A stretch of DNA of 55,598 bases, taken from positions 1-55,598 of the forward strand of contig JANQLK010000026.1 in the NCBI GenBank assembly GCA_028280615.1. The letters run 5' to 3'. Below, one piece after another: positions 53,188 through 55,598 of this stretch (position 1 is its first letter; every line of letters begins with the position of its first letter). This DNA is from Woeseiaceae bacterium (GTDB lineage: Bacteria > Pseudomonadota > Gammaproteobacteria > Steroidobacterales > Woeseiaceae). Under the pieces are notes generated by a model that was given only the letters and a program-made list of their open reading frames with translations, had not been told where the DNA came from and ran no database searches. Both the position numbers and the translations under genes were made by a program.

Positions 53188-53499
53188 TTACTCGATACCG
53201 AGGATGCTCTCGACGGAGCTCCCCTCGGCGAACTTGACGTACGCCTTCTTCCAGTCGGCGCGGCGGCCCCGCGTCCGGCCGAAACGCTTCGCTTTGCCGC
53301 GAACGTTGACGATGGTGACGCGCTCCACCTTGACGTCGTCATGCAGGAGCTCGACCGCCTGCTTGATTTCCTTCTTGCTCGCATCGGTGCGAACCTTGAA
53401 GACCGCTTCGTTGTTGCCGGCGGCGATGTGCGCCTTTTCGGACAGGTGCGGACCGCGAATGACGGTCATCAGCCGTTCCTGGTGCGCTGCGATACTCAT
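53188..53499 (-). CDS. rplW: Ribosomal protein L23
   Basis: Exit-tunnel protein of 103 residues that docks SRP and trigger factor: [19 protein letters not shown] and [19 protein letters not shown]. Its ATG overlaps the rplD stop (ATGA, 4-base overlap). Confidence 0.98.
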   Translation of the reverse strand: MSIAAHQERLMTVIRGPHLSEKAHIAAGNNEAVFKVRTDASKKEIKQAVELLHDDVKVERVTIVNVRGKAKRFGRTRGRRADWKKAYVKFAEGSSVESILGIE

Positions 53500-54098
53500 G
53501 ACAGGCGCTCCTCGATCATTTTCAGCGCCGGCAGCGTGATCAGCACCTTCTCGAAGCGGATCAGCACGACCGGGTCAATGGAGGCCGCATCGCAAACGCC
53601 GACGTCCTTAAGGTTGCGCGCGGCCAAGTACAGCTTCTCGTCGAAAGCCTCGTTCAGCAGAAGCACGTTGGAGAGATCCATGCTCTTGAGCTTCTCTGCC
53701 AGGAGCTTAGTCTTCGGCGCTTCGATCTCGAGCGACTCGACGACGATCAGGCGATCCTGACGGACGAGCTCGGACATGACCGAGCGCAGCGCGGCCCGGT
53801 ACATCTTCTTGTTGACCTTCTGCGAGTGGTCACGCGGCTGCGCGGCAAAGGCGCGACCGCCGCCTACCCATATCGGGCTGCGGATCGTGCCGGCGCGGGC
53901 GCGGCCCGTACCCTTCTGGCGCCAGGGTTTTGCGCCGCCACCGCGAACGGCGGAGCGGTTCTTCTGCGCCTTGGTGCCGGCCCGGCTGCCCGACAGGTAG
54001 GCCGTAACGACCTGGTGTACGAGGGCCTCGTTGAAGTCCGCGCCGAAAGCCGCCTCCGCGACGTCGACCGAACCCTTGTCCTGCATTTTCAGCTTCAT
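53496..54098 (-). CDS. rplD: Ribosomal protein L4
   Basis: Large-subunit protein of 200 residues: [40 protein letters not shown], then [19 protein letters not shown]. In E. coli L4 also represses the S10 operon by binding its leader RNA and attenuating transcription. This makes the structured region upstream of rplC relevant. Confidence 0.98.
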   Translation of the reverse strand: MKLKMQDKGSVDVAEAAFGADFNEALVHQVVTAYLSGSRAGTKAQKNRSAVRGGGAKPWRQKGTGRARAGTIRSPIWVGGGRAFAAQPRDHSQKVNKKMYRAALRSVMSELVRQDRLIVVESLEIEAPKTKLLAEKLKSMDLSNVLLLNEAFDEKLYLAARNLKDVGVCDAASIDPVVLIRFEKVLITLPALKMIEERLS

Positions 54099-54110
54099 CG
54101 TGAGGCCCCC

Positions 54111-54755
54111 TTAGTTCCCGGCCTTGACGGCGGGACGAACGATGACGCTGCCGCCTTTCGAACCCGGTACCGCACCCTTGATCAGGAGCAGATTGCGATC
54201 GGCGTCGACGCGCACGACCTCGAGGTTCTGGACCGTGCTGCGCACGTTGCCCATGTGGCCAGACATCTTCTTGCCCTTGAATACGCGGCCCGGCGTCTGG
54301 TTCTGGCCGATCGAACCCGGCGCGCGGTGCGCCAGCGAGTTGCCGTGCGTCGCGTCCTGGGTGCGGAAGTTGTGGCGCTTGACGGTGCCGGCGTAGCCCT
54401 TACCGATCGACGTACCGGTGACGTCGACCTTCTGGCCCGCCTCGAACAGATCGACCTTGAGCTCGCCGCCGACCTCGTGCTCCGACGCATCGTCGTCGGC
54501 CAGACGGAACTCGCAGAGAAGGTCGCCGGCTTCAACCTTCGCCCGGGCAAAGTGGCCGGCTTGAGGCTTGGACACGCGTGACGCTTTACGGCTGCCCGCA
54601 GTAACCTGCAGCGCTCGGTAACCGTCGGTTTCCGCGGTCTTTACCTGCGTAATTCGGTTTGGCTGCGCCTCGATCACGGTAACGGGCACGGAGGCACCGT
54701 CATCCGTAAAGACGCGTGTCATGCCGCGTTTGCGGCCAACGAGACCCATCGTCAT
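54111..54755 (-). CDS. rplC: Ribosomal protein L3
   Basis: Assembly-initiator protein of 214 residues: [40 protein letters not shown] and [23 protein letters not shown] 54755 has GGAG 8 bases upstream. The frame is open to 54914, but that part has no similarity and lies in a structured leader. Preceded by an unusually long gap after rpsJ. Confidence 0.97.
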   Translation of the reverse strand: MTMGLVGRKRGMTRVFTDDGASVPVTVIEAQPNRITQVKTAETDGYRALQVTAGSRKASRVSKPQAGHFARAKVEAGDLLCEFRLADDDASEHEVGGELKVDLFEAGQKVDVTGTSIGKGYAGTVKRHNFRTQDATHGNSLAHRAPGSIGQNQTPGRVFKGKKMSGHMGNVRSTVQNLEVVRVDADRNLLLIKGAVPGSKGGSVIVRPAVKAGN

Positions 54756-55161
54756 GTTCTTAACTCCACGCTGACTTCGATTGGTCAGCGCCACACTCAA
54801 ACAAACTGTTTTCCGCGGCAGCACTGCGGTTGGCGCTGCCTGATTCATTCGTTTCACATGCCTTTCAGACACGCGAAAGGGCCAGCCGCGCCAGAGGACG
54901 TCCTGTCCTCGCAAGCTACTGTGGCTGACCCAATATTCCGGACCGATCTTCTGCTCGGCCCGGCTGGTCCGGGATTTGCCGTGTCACCCTCGGTTTCCTG
55001 GTGACCAAAATTTAAGCGCCACCGGCGTTCGCATGGGTGACGCTTTTGTCGCAATCAGGCCGACTCCCGGCCCGGCCTGATTCAGCGAGCCGATAAGTAT
55101 ACCGCCAAAATACCGCGCCGCAAGGCTTTTTTTCGGGATTCGGCGGTTTCCCCGGCGCCGC
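54756..55161 (-). promoter_or_regulatory. 406-base gene-free region between rpsJ and rplC with strong RNA hairpins
   Basis: No credible gene is seen. In transcription order it holds a promoter-like sequence (55123-55096), then a perfect 10-bp stem AATCAGGCCG/CGGCCTGATT (55082-55053, loop 10). Next are GTCACCC/GGGTGAC enclosing smaller stems (55041-54983), CCGGACC/GGTCCGG (54972-54938), GAGGAC/GTCCTC with a 5-base loop (54910-54894) and CAGCGCCA/TGGCGCTG (54838-54786). None is followed by a clear T tract. The layout suggests a structured mRNA leader controlling rplC and the genes after it, possibly bound by L4; that binding is inference. Confidence 0.6.
55096..55123 (-). promoter_or_regulatory. 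Candidate sigma70 promoter for rplC and downstream genes
   Basis: TTGCGG (55123-55118) and TATACT (55101-55096) are spaced by 16 bases, inside the rpsJ-rplC gap about 340 bases before the rplC start. It would give the S10/spc/alpha genes a start separate from tuf-rpsJ. Confidence 0.5.
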
Positions 55162-55476
55162 TCAGTTGAGCTTGATCTGGACGTCTACGCCGGCCGGCAG
55201 CTCGAGCTTCATGAGCGCGTCGACGGTCTTGTCCGTCGGGTCGACGATGTCCATCAGGCGCTTGTGCGTGCGGATCTCGTACTGGTCGCGAGCGTCCTTG
55301 TTGACGTGCGGCGAGATCAGCACCGTGTAGCGTTCCTTCTTCATCGGCAGCGGAATCGGTCCCTTGACCGTCGCGCCCGTGCGCTTGGCCGTGTCCACGA
55401 TTTCGCGCGCCGAATTGTCGATCAGCCTGTGATCGAACGCCTTCAGGCGGATTCGAATGTTCTGGTTGGTTGCCAC
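55162..55476 (-). CDS. rpsJ: Ribosomal protein S10 (NusE)
   Basis: Small-subunit protein of 104 residues, also the NusB partner in antitermination: [40 protein letters not shown] and [20 protein letters not shown]. The start is GTG 55476 (VATNQNIRI) with GAGGAA upstream, 13 bases after the tuf stop. Its separation from rplC by about 400 bases is unusual. Confidence 0.98.
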   Translation of the reverse strand: MATNQNIRIRLKAFDHRLIDNSAREIVDTAKRTGATVKGPIPLPMKKERYTVLISPHVNKDARDQYEIRTHKRLMDIVDPTDKTVDALMKLELPAGVDVQIKLN

Positions 55477-55489
55477 GTGTTTTCCTCGT

Positions 55490-55598
55490 TTACTCGATGA
55501 CCTTCGCCACGACGCCGGCGCCGACCGTACGCCCGCCCTCGCGGATCGCGAACCGCAGTCCGTCCTCCATCGCGATCGGCGCGATCAGCTCCACCACC
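55490..55598 (-). CDS. tuf: Elongation factor Tu, C-terminal end (5' part outside window)
   Basis: The last 35 or so codons of EF-Tu are present, reading [20 protein letters not shown] and then [15 protein letters not shown] and stop. This is the conserved end of the third domain of the GTPase that brings aminoacyl-tRNA to the ribosome. tuf next to rpsJ is the standard order. Confidence 0.93.
   Translation of the reverse strand, partial: VVELIAPIAMEDGLRFAIREGGRTVGAGVVAKVIE

Noticed and set aside
54854..55054. 66-codon minus strand frame between rpsJ and rplC
   Set aside because: No ribosome binding site, no similarity and a low-complexity composition; the region is better explained as structured leader RNA.

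Overview
The window is GC-rich DNA from a gammaproteobacterium. Three features suggest this: the Pseudomonas-like uvrA / MFS / ssb neighbourhood, gammaproteobacterial versions of slyX, uup and trpS, and a complete tuf-S10-spc-alpha ribosomal cluster. A beta-1,3-glucan (laminarin-type) degradation locus and an EEIVVTG motif point to a free-living, probably marine or sediment heterotroph of the Woeseiales/Steroidobacter/Xanthomonadales type. The lineage is an inference. No tRNA, rRNA, CRISPR array, insertion sequence or phage gene was seen.

Layout. (1) 1-8523: glucan locus. It holds a large modular GH16 lipoprotein cut by the window start, a GH17 lipoprotein, a GH3 beta-glucosidase without a signal peptide, and a divergent GPH/MelB-type sugar symporter. 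Near-identical palindromes (TGACAGCGYTGTCA) lie upstream of GH16 and between GH3 and the transporter, so a LacI-type regulon is likely. The inferred route is surface cleavage by GH16 and GH17, uptake, then cytoplasmic hydrolysis by GH3. (2) 8542-16698: ssb, a CadC-like/TolB/TPR regulator, two small secreted proteins, an MFS transporter and uvrA. This looks like the classical uvrA-MFS-ssb cluster with accessory genes inserted. (3) 16785-22960: a glycine-zipper lipoprotein, then a tightly coupled three-gene operon on the minus strand. The operon encodes an unrecognised 1350-residue two-lobed membrane protein with an internal EEIVVTGAR motif, a DUF2238 membrane protein and an ATP-grasp enzyme, joined by two GTGA overlaps. 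It is the best candidate in the window for an undescribed system.

(4) 23023-33905: housekeeping and small accessory genes. These are slyX, uup, two GNAT acetyltransferases, a TerB-like protein, a DUF1801 protein, upp, trpS, a gamma-glutamyltransferase, a prolidase, a LysR regulator and a secreted TPR protein. (5) 34042-41419: an SDR, an unknown acidic protein, an RND efflux pair (adaptor and permease, no outer-membrane channel), a patatin-like phospholipase and a membrane-anchored protein with two glutaredoxin-like halves. (6) 41430-55598, minus strand: rplQ-rpoA-rpsD-rpsK-rpsM-rpmJ-secY-rplO-rpmD-rpsE-rplR-rplF-rpsH-rpsN-rplE-rplX-rplN-rpsQ-rpmC-rplP-rpsC-rplV-rpsS-rplB-rplW-rplD-rplC-rpsJ-tuf (listed from low to high coordinate, the reverse of transcription). 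The order is standard, but about 400 bases separate rpsJ from rplC. They carry a promoter-like sequence and several strong hairpins, which suggests a displaced ribosomal-protein leader.
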